Assembly: GCA_958295515.1 (NCBI GenBank)
Contig: CATQGW010000004.1
Span: forward strand, 186,001-250,000
Source of the DNA: an uncultured Dehalococcoidia bacterium
GTDB lineage: Bacteria > Chloroflexota > Dehalococcoidia > Bin125
Direction of reading: 5' to 3'
Length of the DNA stretch: 64,000 bases
A program made the position numbers and the translations under genes. Below are positions 48,226-56,623 of this stretch, in pieces. The notes below the pieces were generated by a model. The model worked only from the letters and a program-made list of their open reading frames with translations. It searched no databases and was not told the DNA's origin. Positions within the stretch are counted from its first letter, which is position 1; each line of letters starts with the position of its first letter.

Positions 48226-51012
48226 GTGGCTGAGCGAGACGGGCGCGAGCATGCAGCCCGCCGCCGCGCACGGCGGCGGCAACTGCTGCGCGCCCGACAC
48301 CAGCGCCGCGCCGACGCCGAACGCCCCTCCGGCGCACGCATCTGGATGCTCGCCGGCGTCGCCGCAATCGCCCTCGTCTCCCTGCTGATCGGCGTCGGCG
48401 CAGCCGCCGCCTACACCATCTACCGCGGCTTCGCCGATGACCTCGTCGAGCCCGACGCAATCGTCGACACCCAGCGCTCGCTCGGCACCAGCCGCATCTT
48501 CGACCGCGACGGCGACGACGGACAGCTGCTCTTCGAGTTCGCCGACCCGCTCACCGGCCTCAGCAACCCCGTCCGCCTGAGCGAGGTCTCGCAGCACATG
48601 ATCGACGCCACCGTCGCCACCGAGGACGCCTCTTTCTGGAACAACCAGGGCATCAACCTGCGCGGCCTGATGCGCGCCGCCTGGGAAAACTTCGGCGTCG
48701 GCAGCTCCGACTTCCTCGGCGGCTCCGGCGGCTCCTCCATCACTCAGCAGCTCGTCAAAAACGTGCTGATCCCCGTCGAGGAGCGCAGCGGCCGCACCAC
48801 CGAGCGCGTGCGCGGCAAAATCAAAGAGACCATCCTCGCCGTCGAACTCACCGACGAATACTCCAAAGAACAAATCCTCGAGTGGTATCTCAACAGCATC
48901 TTCTACGGCAACTTCTCCTACGGAATCGGCGCAGCCAGCCAGCGCTACTTCGGCAAGCCCCCCGCCGACCTCACACTCGCCGAGGCCGCAATGCTGGCCG
49001 GCCTGCCCCAGGCCCCCACGCTCTACAACCCCATCGAGCACTTCGCGCGCGGCAAGCGCCGCCAGGCCGATGTGCTCGATCAGATGGCGCGCCACGGCTA
49101 CATCAACCAGAACGAAGCCGACGCCGCAAAGCTGGCCCCGCTCGACTTCGACTCCCGCGAGTTCGAAATCAACGCCCCCCACTTCGTCCTCTACGTCAGT
49201 GATCAGCTGCTCGCCCTCTGCCAGCGCGGCGATATCCCCGTGCCCGACTCCGTAGCCGGCTGCGAAGGACTGCTCTCCAACGGCGGCCTGCGCATCACCA
49301 CCAGCCTCGATATGAACCTCCAGCGCCTCGCGGAGCGCGAACTCGAAACCGCAATCGCCGGCTTCGAGGCCGACACCGGCGCGCACAACGGATCACTCAT
49401 CGCGCTCGACCCCGCCAGCGGCGAAATCCGCGCCATGGTCGGCAGCCGCGACTTCTTCGACGAAGAACTCGATGGCCAGGTCAACCTCGCCACCGCCCTC
49501 CACTCGCCCGGCTCCTCAATCAAACCCCTCACCTACCTCGCCGCCTTCCAACTCGACCCCCGCCTCTGGCACCCCGCCACCGTCATCTGGGATGTCCCCA
49601 CCCGCTGGGAGGAGTTCGACGGCACAGTCTTCGAGCCGACCAACTTCGACGAACGCTTCCGCGGCCCCGTCACCCTGCGCAGCGCCCTCGCCAACTCGAT
49701 GAACATCCCCGCCTTCCGCGTCGCCGCCCAAATCGGCGTCCCCTACCTGCTCGACACGATGCACCAGCTCGGCATCGCCACCATGCACGACCCCGCCGAC
49801 TACGGCCCCTCAATCACCCTCGGCGGCGGCGAGGTCTCCCTGCTCGACATGACCTACGCCTACGCCGCCGTCTCCCAGAACGGCGTCATGCGCGGCCAAC
49901 CCACCCTGCGCGATCTGCCCGACGGCTACCGCGATCTCGATCCGGTCGCCATCCTCGAAGTCCGCGACGCCCGCGGCCAGATCGTCTACCGCTTTGCAGA
50001 GCCCGAGCAGCGCGCCGTCGCCCGCCCCCAGCAGAGCTATCAGATCACCCACATCCTCAGCGACAACCGCGCCCGCTCCCTCCTCTACGGCCTGCAAAGC
50101 AACCTCCTGCTCGACCGCCCCGCCGCCGCCAAAACCGGCACCGCCGGCGACCCCGGCCAGAACGACGTGCGAATCGACTACTGGACAATCGGCTACACCC
50201 CCCAGCTCACCGTCGGCGTCTGGGTCGGCAACGCCGACAATGAACCGATGACCGGCGGCTCCTCCTCGCGCACCGCCGGCCTCATCTGGCGCAACGTGAT
50301 GCTGGCCGCACATCAGGGGCTGGAGCCGCTCCCCTTCGATGCCCCGCCCGGCATCCACCACGCAAAGGTCTACGCCCCGCAAATCCCGCTCTGGCGCGGC
50401 GAGGGCGAGCTGCGCGGCGGCTGCGAGCAGGTCGTCGATGAACTCTTCATCAGCCAACGCGTCGTGCCCCCCCTCGAGAACGGCGTCTGTGTCGAGGCCG
50501 CGCTCGACCGCCGAACCCTCCAGGCCGCCACCGACCAGACGCCCGCCGCTTTCGTGCTCGAAGGCCATTGGCTCAAGCCGCCCGCCGACGATCCCGCCGC
50601 CGCCGCCTGGCTGCGCAAGAACCACGTCGCCTGGCTGCGCGACGGCTCCACCAGCGAGTCCCACGCCCCCCTGCGCCTCGACACCCCGCTCGACGGCGCA
50701 GTCATCACCCGCGGCGCGCTGCTCATCACCGGCCGCGCCGCCAGCGGCGAGCAGCAGCGCTGGACCCTCAGCGCCCAGCGCATGGCCGCCGACGCCGAAC
50801 CAATCGCCATCGCCGAGCGCGAAGACCCCGTCGAATCCGGCGTCCTCGCCCGCTGGGACACCTCCGAACTCCCCGCCGGCGTCTACGCCCTACGCCTCAC
50901 CGTCCTGGACCGCTACCTCGGCCCCCTCACCCAAGAAATCCACATCGCCCTCCCCGACCCCACCACCATCGCCGCCCCAACCAACGACTTCGCCGAAGAA
51001 GACAGCCCCTAG
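48226..51012 (+). CDS. Class A penicillin-binding protein (transglycosylase/transpeptidase)
   Basis: The enzyme polymerises glycan strands and cross-links peptides outside the membrane. With the GTG at 48226 it has 928 residues; an in-frame ATG at 48133 overlaps the divergent gatC promoter. A basic cytoplasmic tail precedes one membrane segment (about 39-64). The GT51 domain has ATEDASFW (catalytic Glu about 133) and GSSITQQLVKN. The transpeptidase domain has SPGSSIKPLTY (SxxK), SANSMN-like LANSMNIPA (SxN) and AKTGTAGD (KTG). A C-terminal Ig-like or PASTA-unlike extension of about 230 residues includes TPLDGAVITRGALLITGRA. Size is at the upper end for the family. Confidence 0.93.
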   Translation: MAERDGREHAARRRARRRQLLRARHQRRADAERPSGARIWMLAGVAAIALVSLLIGVGAAAAYTIYRGFADDLVEPDAIVDTQRSLGTSRIFDRDGDDGQLLFEFADPLTGLSNPVRLSEVSQHMIDATVATEDASFWNNQGINLRGLMRAAWENFGVGSSDFLGGSGGSSITQQLVKNVLIPVEERSGRTTERVRGKIKETILAVELTDEYSKEQILEWYLNSIFYGNFSYGIGAASQRYFGKPPADLTLAEAAMLAGLPQAPTLYNPIEHFARGKRRQADVLDQMARHGYINQNEADAAKLAPLDFDSREFEINAPHFVLYVSDQLLALCQRGDIPVPDSVAGCEGLLSNGGLRITTSLDMNLQRLAERELETAIAGFEADTGAHNGSLIALDPASGEIRAMVGSRDFFDEELDGQVNLATALHSPGSSIKPLTYLAAFQLDPRLWHPATVIWDVPTRWEEFDGTVFEPTNFDERFRGPVTLRSALANSMNIPAFRVAAQIGVPYLLDTMHQLGIATMHDPADYGPSITLGGGEVSLLDMTYAYAAVSQNGVMRGQPTLRDLPDGYRDLDPVAILEVRDARGQIVYRFAEPEQRAVARPQQSYQITHILSDNRARSLLYGLQSNLLLDRPAAAKTGTAGDPGQNDVRIDYWTIGYTPQLTVGVWVGNADNEPMTGGSSSRTAGLIWRNVMLAAHQGLEPLPFDAPPGIHHAKVYAPQIPLWRGEGELRGGCEQVVDELFISQRVVPPLENGVCVEAALDRRTLQAATDQTPAAFVLEGHWLKPPADDPAAAAWLRKNHVAWLRDGSTSESHAPLRLDTPLDGAVITRGALLITGRAASGEQQRWTLSAQRMAADAEPIAIAEREDPVESGVLARWDTSELPAGVYALRLTVLDRYLGPLTQEIHIALPDPTTIAAPTNDFAEEDSP

Positions 51013-51041
51013 CTCCCCAAAGGCGAAAACAACACGCGCGG

Positions 51042-51047
51042 TAAACT
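51042..51047 (+). promoter_or_regulatory. Predicted -10 element of the APH-fold gene (leaderless start)
   Basis: TAAACT ends 7 bases before ATG 51055, and the bases between are all C or A with no ribosome site. This is a good case for a leaderless message. Confidence 0.45.
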
Positions 51048-51054
51048 CACCCCC

Positions 51055-51990
51055 ATGCCAAGCGAAATCGCAGCCAACCCCACCGTCAGCGAACTGCTGG
51101 AACGCTGCGCGTTCACCCTCCAGTCCGTCTTCCCCGACCTCAACGCCGCGCAGCTAAGCGTAATCACCGACACCCCCGCCGAGCTCACCCTCGAGAGCAG
51201 CGAACTCTACCTCCACTTCCCCCGCGGCCCCGAGTCCGCCGAGCAGCTCGAACGACAGGCGCGCCTCCTGCCCCACCTGCGCGGCTTCCTCAGCCCCGCA
51301 ATCCCCCTCTTCCAGCAGCACGGCGAGCCCTCCCGCGACTGGCCCCACGGCTGGTACGCCGCGCCCACCATCCCCGGCCGCCCCATGCGCGCCGCCGCAA
51401 TCAACGACGAAAACATCGAGCGGCTGGTGCGCGGCCTCGCGCAGTTCCTCTTCGAGCTGCACCAGTTCCCGCTCGCCCGCGCCCGCTCGCGCGGACTCGA
51501 ACCGCCCCGTCGCTGGCGCGAACGCGCCGAGCAGCTCGCCCGCGACAGCGCCGCCGCCCTACGCCCCCTGCTCCGCTTCTCCGAACACGTCCGCGTCCGA
51601 CGCTGGTGGCGCACCTTCCTCAACGACGATGCAACCTGGGCCTACGCCCCCACCGTCGTTCACGGCGCGCTGGGCGAAGAACACCTGCTGCTCGACGGCA
51701 TGCTGCGCGATCTGATCGGCGTGGTCGGCTGGCAATCCGTCCAGGCCGGCGACCCCGCCGCCGACTTCGCCGCCGTCGTCGAGACCTTCGGCTCCGATTT
51801 CGGCTGGCGCGTCATGACCCGCTACGGCGAACTCGGCGGCGAACCCAACGCCGCCCTCTTCCGCCGCGTCCGCCAGCAGGGCGTCGTCACCCGCTTCCGC
51901 CAGCTGGTCGAAGCAGCAGCAGCCGGCGACGAGCAACGCACCGAGACGGCCGTAGCCGCGCTCCGCGCCAGCGCCGCCCTACGCGCCTGA
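51055..51990 (+). CDS. Aminoglycoside phosphotransferase-fold protein lacking catalytic residues
   Basis: The 311-residue protein has the layout of APH/choline kinase-like proteins: LYLHFPRGPESAEQLERQ (about 51-68, matching the N-lobe strand and helix), a helical C-lobe (LVRGLAQFLFELHQFPL) and HGALGEEHLLLD. The family motif is HGDxxxxN; here Asp is Ala205 and Asn is His210 (His203 and Gly204 are kept). The later metal-binding IDW motif reads VVGW, with Gly225 for Asp. The AGDPAADFA motif (from 231) is kept. The fold is probably retained without normal kinase activity. It follows the PBP gene by 42 bases but has its own predicted promoter. Confidence 0.68.
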   Translation: MPSEIAANPTVSELLERCAFTLQSVFPDLNAAQLSVITDTPAELTLESSELYLHFPRGPESAEQLERQARLLPHLRGFLSPAIPLFQQHGEPSRDWPHGWYAAPTIPGRPMRAAAINDENIERLVRGLAQFLFELHQFPLARARSRGLEPPRRWRERAEQLARDSAAALRPLLRFSEHVRVRRWWRTFLNDDATWAYAPTVVHGALGEEHLLLDGMLRDLIGVVGWQSVQAGDPAADFAAVVETFGSDFGWRVMTRYGELGGEPNAALFRRVRQQGVVTRFRQLVEAAAAGDEQRTETAVAALRASAALRA

Positions 51991-52000
51991 TCAAATTTGC

Positions 52001-52006
52001 TAGCCT
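52001..52006 (+). promoter_or_regulatory. Predicted extended -10 of the VOC-HpaB genes
   Basis: TGCTAGCCT (TGC 51998-52000, TAGCCT 52001-52006) fits an extended -10. The predicted start near 52013 leaves a leader of about 33 bases with GGAAGGG before ATG 52046. The same sequence occurs at 55600-55608. Confidence 0.5.
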
Positions 52007-52045
52007 TGCCCCAGCAGCGCCGGCCAACGCGGAAGGGCAACCAAG

Positions 52046-52597
52046 ATGAGCAGCGAAACTCCCCAGGCCATGACCCCGGTGGGCGTCAACCATCTCGTCC
52101 TCAACGTGCGCGACATCGAGCGCGCGCACCAATTCTGGACCGAAATCATGGGCTTCCGCCAGATCGGCCACCTCGAACAGCGCAACGAGCGCAGCATGAA
52201 CATGCGCTTCTACAACGGCCTCTCCGAAAGCCACCACGACCTCGCCCTGGTGGAAATCCCCGGCGGCGCGCCCGATGAGGACGAATGGTCCATGGCGCCC
52301 CGCCGCCCCGGCCTCAACCACTTCGCCGTCCACTACCCCGACCGCGAGTCCTGGCTCAAGCAAATCGAGTTCCTGCAGGAAAAGGGCGTCAAGTTCAACC
52401 TGCGCATCAACCACGGCATGACCCACTCCGTCTACATCAACGACCCCGACGGACACGGCATCGAGGTGCTCTACGAGCTGCCCCGCGAGCACTGGCAGGG
52501 CGACATCCAGGCCGCGCTGAACTACGCCGATGTGCTCCCCACCGAGGGCGCCGAAGCGCTCCTCGACGAGCCCACCCCGGCCTTCAGCGGCGACTAA
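52046..52597 (+). CDS. VOC superfamily (glyoxalase/extradiol dioxygenase-like) protein
   Basis: The 183-residue protein has two beta-alpha-beta-beta-beta modules. Visible metal-ligand-like elements are VNHLVLNVRD near the start, LNHFAVHYPD at the start of the second module and HSVYINDPDGHGIEVLYEL near its end, so the usual His/Glu positions are filled. The family covers ring-cleavage dioxygenases, glyoxalases and epimerases. It is followed 31 bases later by a HpaB-like monooxygenase, which favours aromatic ring chemistry, but the reaction is not proven by the sequence. Confidence 0.88.
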   Translation: MSSETPQAMTPVGVNHLVLNVRDIERAHQFWTEIMGFRQIGHLEQRNERSMNMRFYNGLSESHHDLALVEIPGGAPDEDEWSMAPRRPGLNHFAVHYPDRESWLKQIEFLQEKGVKFNLRINHGMTHSVYINDPDGHGIEVLYELPREHWQGDIQAALNYADVLPTEGAEALLDEPTPAFSGD

Positions 52598-52628
52598 CCG
52601 CCAAAGCACAGGCAGAGGGCGCGAGACG

Positions 52629-54071
52629 ATGGGACTGCGAACCGGCGAGCAGTACCTCGCCGGGCTCCGCGACAGCCGCGAAATCTGGCACATCGGCGAG
52701 CGCGTCGCCGACGTCGCCACCGCGCCCGGCTTCGCCGGCGCCGCGCGCACCGTCGCCGCCTACTACGACTTCCAGCACGATCCCGCCGTCCACGACCTCG
52801 TGACCTACGAGGATCAGGACGGCCAACGCTCACACCTCTCATTCATCACCCCCCGCTCGAAGGACGACCTGCGCCGCCGCGCCGCCGCCTACGCCGCCTG
52901 GGCCGAGCACAGCGGCGGCCAGCTGGGACGCTCGCCCGACTACATGAACGCCGCCGTCATGGCCCTGGCCGCCGCACACCAGCACTGGGCGCAAAACGAT
53001 CCCGCCCTCGGCGAACACGCCCTGGCGATGTACGACCGCTGCCGACGCGAGGACATCTGCCTCACCCACACCCTCGTCACCCCCCAAATCGACCGCAAAA
53101 CCCCGCTCGGCGAGCAGGAGCCCTACCTCAACGCCGGCGTCGTCCGCCGCACCGACACCGGGATCATCGTGCGCGGCGCGCGCGTGCTCGGCACCCTCGC
53201 ACCCTTCTCCGACGCCAACGTCTCCTTCGGCCTGCCCGTCCTGACCGGCGACGGCGACGAGGACTACGCGCTCGGCTTCTGGTGCCCCGTCGACCAGCCG
53301 GGCCTGCGCTGGCTCTGCCGCGACTCCTTCGACCCCAACCGCTCGCTCGCCGACTACCCCATCTCCGGGCGCTTCGAGGAGATCGACACCGTCGCAATCT
53401 TCGACGACTGCGAAATCCCCTGGGAGTCCGTCTTCGACTACCGCGACGCCCGAATCCACAACACCGCGTTCGGCGCGCTGCACTTCACCGAAGCCCTCGG
53501 CCACCACGTAATCGTCAAAAATGTCGCCAAAACCCGCTTCCTCTACGGCATCGCCCACCTCATCGCCGATTCTGCCCAGACCAACTCCTTCGTCAACGTC
53601 CAAATCCGACTCGGCGACATCCTGATGATGCTGCACACCATGGAATCAATCGCCGTAGCCGCCGTTGAGGCTGCCGAACAGGACCCGCGCACCGGCGTCT
53701 GGTACGCCAACGACGGCGCAATCCAGGCCGGCCTCCGCCTCTTCCCCGAGTTCTACGTCCGCATCGTCGATCACATCAAGCAGATCGGCGGCAGCAACTT
53801 CATGGCCGCCCCCTCCGAGGCCACCCTCCAGGCGCTCGGCCCCGCCGTCGAGCGCTACTTCCGCGGCGCCGGCGAAGACGCCGACGGCAAAGTCCCCCTC
53901 TTCCGCCTCGCCTGGGACGTAGTCGGCACCTCCTTCGCCGGCCGCCAGGAACTCTACGAACGCTTCTTCTTCGGCGACAGCCAGCTCACCAAGTCGCAAA
54001 ACTACATGCGCCACGACAAAACCGAAGCAATCGCAATGGTCCACCGCCTACTCGACCCGCACGGCATCTAA
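52629..54071 (+). CDS. 4-hydroxyphenylacetate 3-monooxygenase (HpaB) family flavin-dependent oxygenase
   Basis: The 480-residue protein has an acyl-CoA dehydrogenase-like fold typical of HpaB: RTGEQYLAGLRDSREIWHIG, LVTPQIDR, GIIVRGARVLGTLAPFSD, FDDCEIPWESVFDYRD, GSNFMAAPSEATLQAL and a C-terminal GDSQLTKSQNYMRHD. These enzymes use reduced FAD from a separate reductase to hydroxylate phenols or act as 4-hydroxybutyryl-CoA dehydratase relatives. No reductase gene is adjacent. The upstream VOC gene suggests a hydroxylation and ring-cleavage pair, which is inference. Confidence 0.88.
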   Translation: MGLRTGEQYLAGLRDSREIWHIGERVADVATAPGFAGAARTVAAYYDFQHDPAVHDLVTYEDQDGQRSHLSFITPRSKDDLRRRAAAYAAWAEHSGGQLGRSPDYMNAAVMALAAAHQHWAQNDPALGEHALAMYDRCRREDICLTHTLVTPQIDRKTPLGEQEPYLNAGVVRRTDTGIIVRGARVLGTLAPFSDANVSFGLPVLTGDGDEDYALGFWCPVDQPGLRWLCRDSFDPNRSLADYPISGRFEEIDTVAIFDDCEIPWESVFDYRDARIHNTAFGALHFTEALGHHVIVKNVAKTRFLYGIAHLIADSAQTNSFVNVQIRLGDILMMLHTMESIAVAAVEAAEQDPRTGVWYANDGAIQAGLRLFPEFYVRIVDHIKQIGGSNFMAAPSEATLQALGPAVERYFRGAGEDADGKVPLFRLAWDVVGTSFAGRQELYERFFFGDSQLTKSQNYMRHDKTEAIAMVHRLLDPHGI

Positions 54072-54146
54072 GCACCCCGGCTCACCGCCATCCTCCACCC
54101 GCCGCACAACCAGATAAACTGGTCCACCGAACAGTCAGGCCCCGCC

Positions 54147-54377
54147 ATGGACCACGACGAGACAACGATCGAGCCAGCCGGCGAGTCGACCGCAGAGCCG
54201 ATCAACTGGGGCGATCAACAGCCCGACAAAGTCTGGCTCAACCTCTACGAGCAGGGCCTGGTGCATCCCCCGTACCAGAGCAAGCGCACCCGCCCCAAGC
54301 TGTCGGAGTTGCCGCCGCGCATTCAGTTCAAAGGCACAACCGAAGACATCCTGCGCGCCCTCGGACGGCGGGGCTGA
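54147..54377 (+). CDS. Small repeat-module protein (single copy), antitoxin-like
   Basis: The 76-residue acidic protein holds one copy of a module also present in the next gene. It has WGDQQPDKVWL (residues 21-31), LYEQGLVHPPY (33-43) and FKGTTEDILRALGR (61-74). The last motif resembles short antitoxin tails where a hydrophobic helix binds a toxin, but I do not recognise a named family. A predicted -10 (TAAACT) lies at 54115-54120. The gene is 68 bases before the three-module gene and is probably a duplicated unit. Confidence 0.6.
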   Translation: MDHDETTIEPAGESTAEPINWGDQQPDKVWLNLYEQGLVHPPYQSKRTRPKLSELPPRIQFKGTTEDILRALGRRG

Positions 54378-54445
54378 CAATTGGCTGACCACCGCGCCGT
54401 CTCGGACCGGATATCCTGCCCTCACGAGCGCCCGGAGGCATCGTG

Positions 54446-55129
54446 ATGGAACACGACGAGCAAACGACCAAACGAAGCCGGGAACTGGCGGAAGACGCGC
54501 CGACCATCGTCCGTTCCAGCGATGACATTGACTGGGGCGACGAGCAGCCCGACGAAGTCTGGCTTGACCTCTACGAGCAGGGCTTGGTGCGTCCCCCCTA
54601 CCGCCGTCCGAACTCACATGAGCTCGACAAACCCATCTCCGAGTGGGAACCACTCAATTTCAAGGGCACAACCGAGGACATCCTGCGCGCACTGGGGCGC
54701 GAGATCGAGCCTGACGGAGTCGAGCCAGGCGGCACAGCCGCAGCCGAGGCCGTCCACTGGCACGAGGACGACCCACCCAACCTCGGCGCGCAGAGCCCGG
54801 CGCACCAGCGCACACCTGACCCTCCCAGCCGGGCCGTGCTGCCGCCGCGCGTCCAGCTCAAGGGCACAACCGAAGACATCCTGCGCGCCCTCGGACTGCC
54901 CATCGAGGCGGAGGCGGTCCAGCAGAGCAGCGCTGCTGCGCCTGAGACGATCGACTGGGGTGACGCGGAGCCCGACCCGGTCTGGCTCGACCTCTACGAG
55001 CAGGGCTTGGTGCGCCCGCCCTACCGCGGCCCGAACTCGCATGAGATCGCCAAGATCATCGCCGAACGCAAGCCGATCCACTTCAAAGGCAGGACGAACG
55101 ACATCCTGCGCGCCCTTGGGCGACTCTGA
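54446..55129 (+). CDS. Three-module repeat protein, possible multi-copy antitoxin
   Basis: The 227-residue acidic protein starts at ATG 54446, with CGGAGG 7-8 bases upstream (a GTG at 54443 is also possible). It holds FKGTTEDILRALGR at 72-85, LKGTTEDILRALGL at 138-151 and FKGRTNDILRALGR at 213-226. The partner motif WGDxxPDxVWLDLYEQGLVRPPY-type occurs at about 30-52 and 171-193; in the middle module it is reduced to WHEDDPP (105-111). The gene ends 5 bases before a PIN-domain toxin gene, so it is most simply a repeated antitoxin. I know of no family with three such copies. Confidence 0.65.
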   Translation: MEHDEQTTKRSRELAEDAPTIVRSSDDIDWGDEQPDEVWLDLYEQGLVRPPYRRPNSHELDKPISEWEPLNFKGTTEDILRALGREIEPDGVEPGGTAAAEAVHWHEDDPPNLGAQSPAHQRTPDPPSRAVLPPRVQLKGTTEDILRALGLPIEAEAVQQSSAAAPETIDWGDAEPDPVWLDLYEQGLVRPPYRGPNSHEIAKIIAERKPIHFKGRTNDILRALGRL

Positions 55130-55134
55130 CCGCG

Positions 55135-55569
55135 ATGGATCACACCTACTTCGACAGCAGCGCTCTAACGAAGCTCGTCCTGAACGAGGAAGAAGACGCC
55201 GATGTCGCTGCGGCGGTTCGTCGCCGCGCCCGAACGATGTACACGAGCTGGCTCTCCTACCCGGAAGCCCGCTCTGCGCTGGCGCGGGCACACCGCAGCG
55301 GACGCCTCACCGATGCCGAACTCCAAGACGCATGGGACGCCCTGGATGTGTTGTGGCGATCATTCATCCCGATTGAAATCAATCCCACAATCGCCCGCCT
55401 CGCCGGCGCGCTCGTTTCGCGCTACCCACTCTCAGGCGCGGACGCCATACACCTCGCCAGCGCCCTGATGCTGCGAATCGAAGAACCAATGACCTTCGCA
55501 AGCTGGGACAACCGCCAGATCGAAGCCGCAGAAGCCCTGGGACTGCTCATCCAACCACCCCGCAGCTAA
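55135..55569 (+). CDS. PIN-domain ribonuclease toxin (VapC-like)
   Basis: The 144-residue protein has the PIN arrangement of acidic residues: Asp7 in YFDSSALTKLVL, Glu44 in SYPEARSALARA, Asp103 in LSGADAIHLASAL and Asp125 in FASWDNRQIEAA. These four bind Mg/Mn in VapC-type RNases. It starts 5 bases after the repeat-module gene, the usual close spacing of an antitoxin-toxin pair. No VapB-type DNA-binding domain is recognisable upstream. A role as a growth-inhibiting RNase is inferred from the family. Confidence 0.88.
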   Translation: MDHTYFDSSALTKLVLNEEEDADVAAAVRRRARTMYTSWLSYPEARSALARAHRSGRLTDAELQDAWDALDVLWRSFIPIEINPTIARLAGALVSRYPLSGADAIHLASALMLRIEEPMTFASWDNRQIEAAEALGLLIQPPRS

Positions 55570-55602
55570 TCCAAACCCGCATTCCCAACCCCAACACAGT
55601 GC

Positions 55603-55608
55603 TAGCCT
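55603..55608 (+). promoter_or_regulatory. Predicted extended -10 of the SDR pair
   Basis: TGCTAGCCT (TGC 55600-55602, TAGCCT 55603-55608) is identical to the element at 51998-52006. The predicted start near 55615 leaves a leader of about 40 bases with GGAGCAGGG before ATG 55655. Confidence 0.5.
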
Positions 55609-55654
55609 GCCCCCGATCTCGCCGCACGAACCCCACACGGAGCAGGGATTGAAC

Positions 55655-56572
55655 ATGGCGCAACACCTTCTGGGCAAAGTCGCCCTCGTCACCGGCGGAG
55701 CCGGCGGCATGGGCTCCCACATCTGCAAAACCTTCGCCGAGCAGGGCGCCAAAGTCGTCGTCTGCGACACCGGCTTCGATGTCGAAGGCCGCGCCGGCAT
55801 GGACCCCTCCAAAGTCCAGGCCGTCGTCGACCAAATCACCGCCGCCGGCGGCGAAGCAATCCCCCTCGCCGGCGACATCGCCGACATGGACACCGCTGAG
55901 CGCGCCGTCGCCGTCGCCATCGAAACCTACGGCGACCTCGACATCCTCGTCTGCGCACACGGCATCCTCCGCGAGCGCATGATCTTCAACATGAGCGAAG
56001 AAGAGTGGGACGGCCTCGTCCGCGTTCACCTCAAGGGCTGCTTCGCTCCCACCAAGTTCGCCGCCATCCACTGGCGCGCCAACCGCGACAAAGGCAACCG
56101 TCGCATCATCTACTTCACCTCCAGCGCCGGCGTCCGCGGCGAAGCCGGACAGCCCAACTACTCCGCCGCACACGCCGGCAAAATCGGCCTCTCCCTCTCC
56201 AACGCCGAAGCGCTCGAACGCTACGGCGCGACCAGCAACTGCATCTCCCCCAGCGCCTCCACCCGCATGACCGACCGCGAACGCGGCGTCGATCAAAGCG
56301 CACCCGCGCCCAGCCTCGACGCCGCCGGCAGCCAAATGGACCCCGCCAACGTCGCCCCCGTCGCCGTCTTCCTCGCCTCCGACGCAAGCGCCGAGCTCTC
56401 CGGCCGCGTCGTCGGCTCAATGGGCGGGCGCATCACCATCTGGCGCGAACCCGAGTGGGAACAAACCCTCTGGCACACCGAGCCCTACTGGGACATCGAC
56501 ACCCTCTTCGAAACCATCCCCCACACCTTCGAGCTCCAGGGCCTCGGACCGCCGCCGCCCCAATACCCCTAA
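55655..56572 (+). CDS. SDR-fold protein, copy 1, with His in place of the catalytic Lys
   Basis: The 305-residue protein has the Rossmann motif TGGAGGMG (13-20), a conserved Asp in GDIADMD, YFTSSAG with Ser156, and NYSAAHAGKIGL with Tyr169. In the YxxxK motif the Lys position is His173; a Lys follows at 176. The usual NNAG motif reads CAHGIL. The ATG at 55655 aligns with the start of copy 2 and is preferred to a TTG at 55649. The C-terminal part (from about 225) has WREPEWEQ and PYWDIDTLFE, not typical of short SDRs. Substrate unknown; oxidoreductase activity is uncertain. Confidence 0.82.
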   Translation: MAQHLLGKVALVTGGAGGMGSHICKTFAEQGAKVVVCDTGFDVEGRAGMDPSKVQAVVDQITAAGGEAIPLAGDIADMDTAERAVAVAIETYGDLDILVCAHGILRERMIFNMSEEEWDGLVRVHLKGCFAPTKFAAIHWRANRDKGNRRIIYFTSSAGVRGEAGQPNYSAAHAGKIGLSLSNAEALERYGATSNCISPSASTRMTDRERGVDQSAPAPSLDAAGSQMDPANVAPVAVFLASDASAELSGRVVGSMGGRITIWREPEWEQTLWHTEPYWDIDTLFETIPHTFELQGLGPPPPQYP

Positions 56573-56623
56573 CCGCGCCCCCTAACCGCGCCTGTCCGAG
56601 CGAACCACACGAGGAGGACGACG

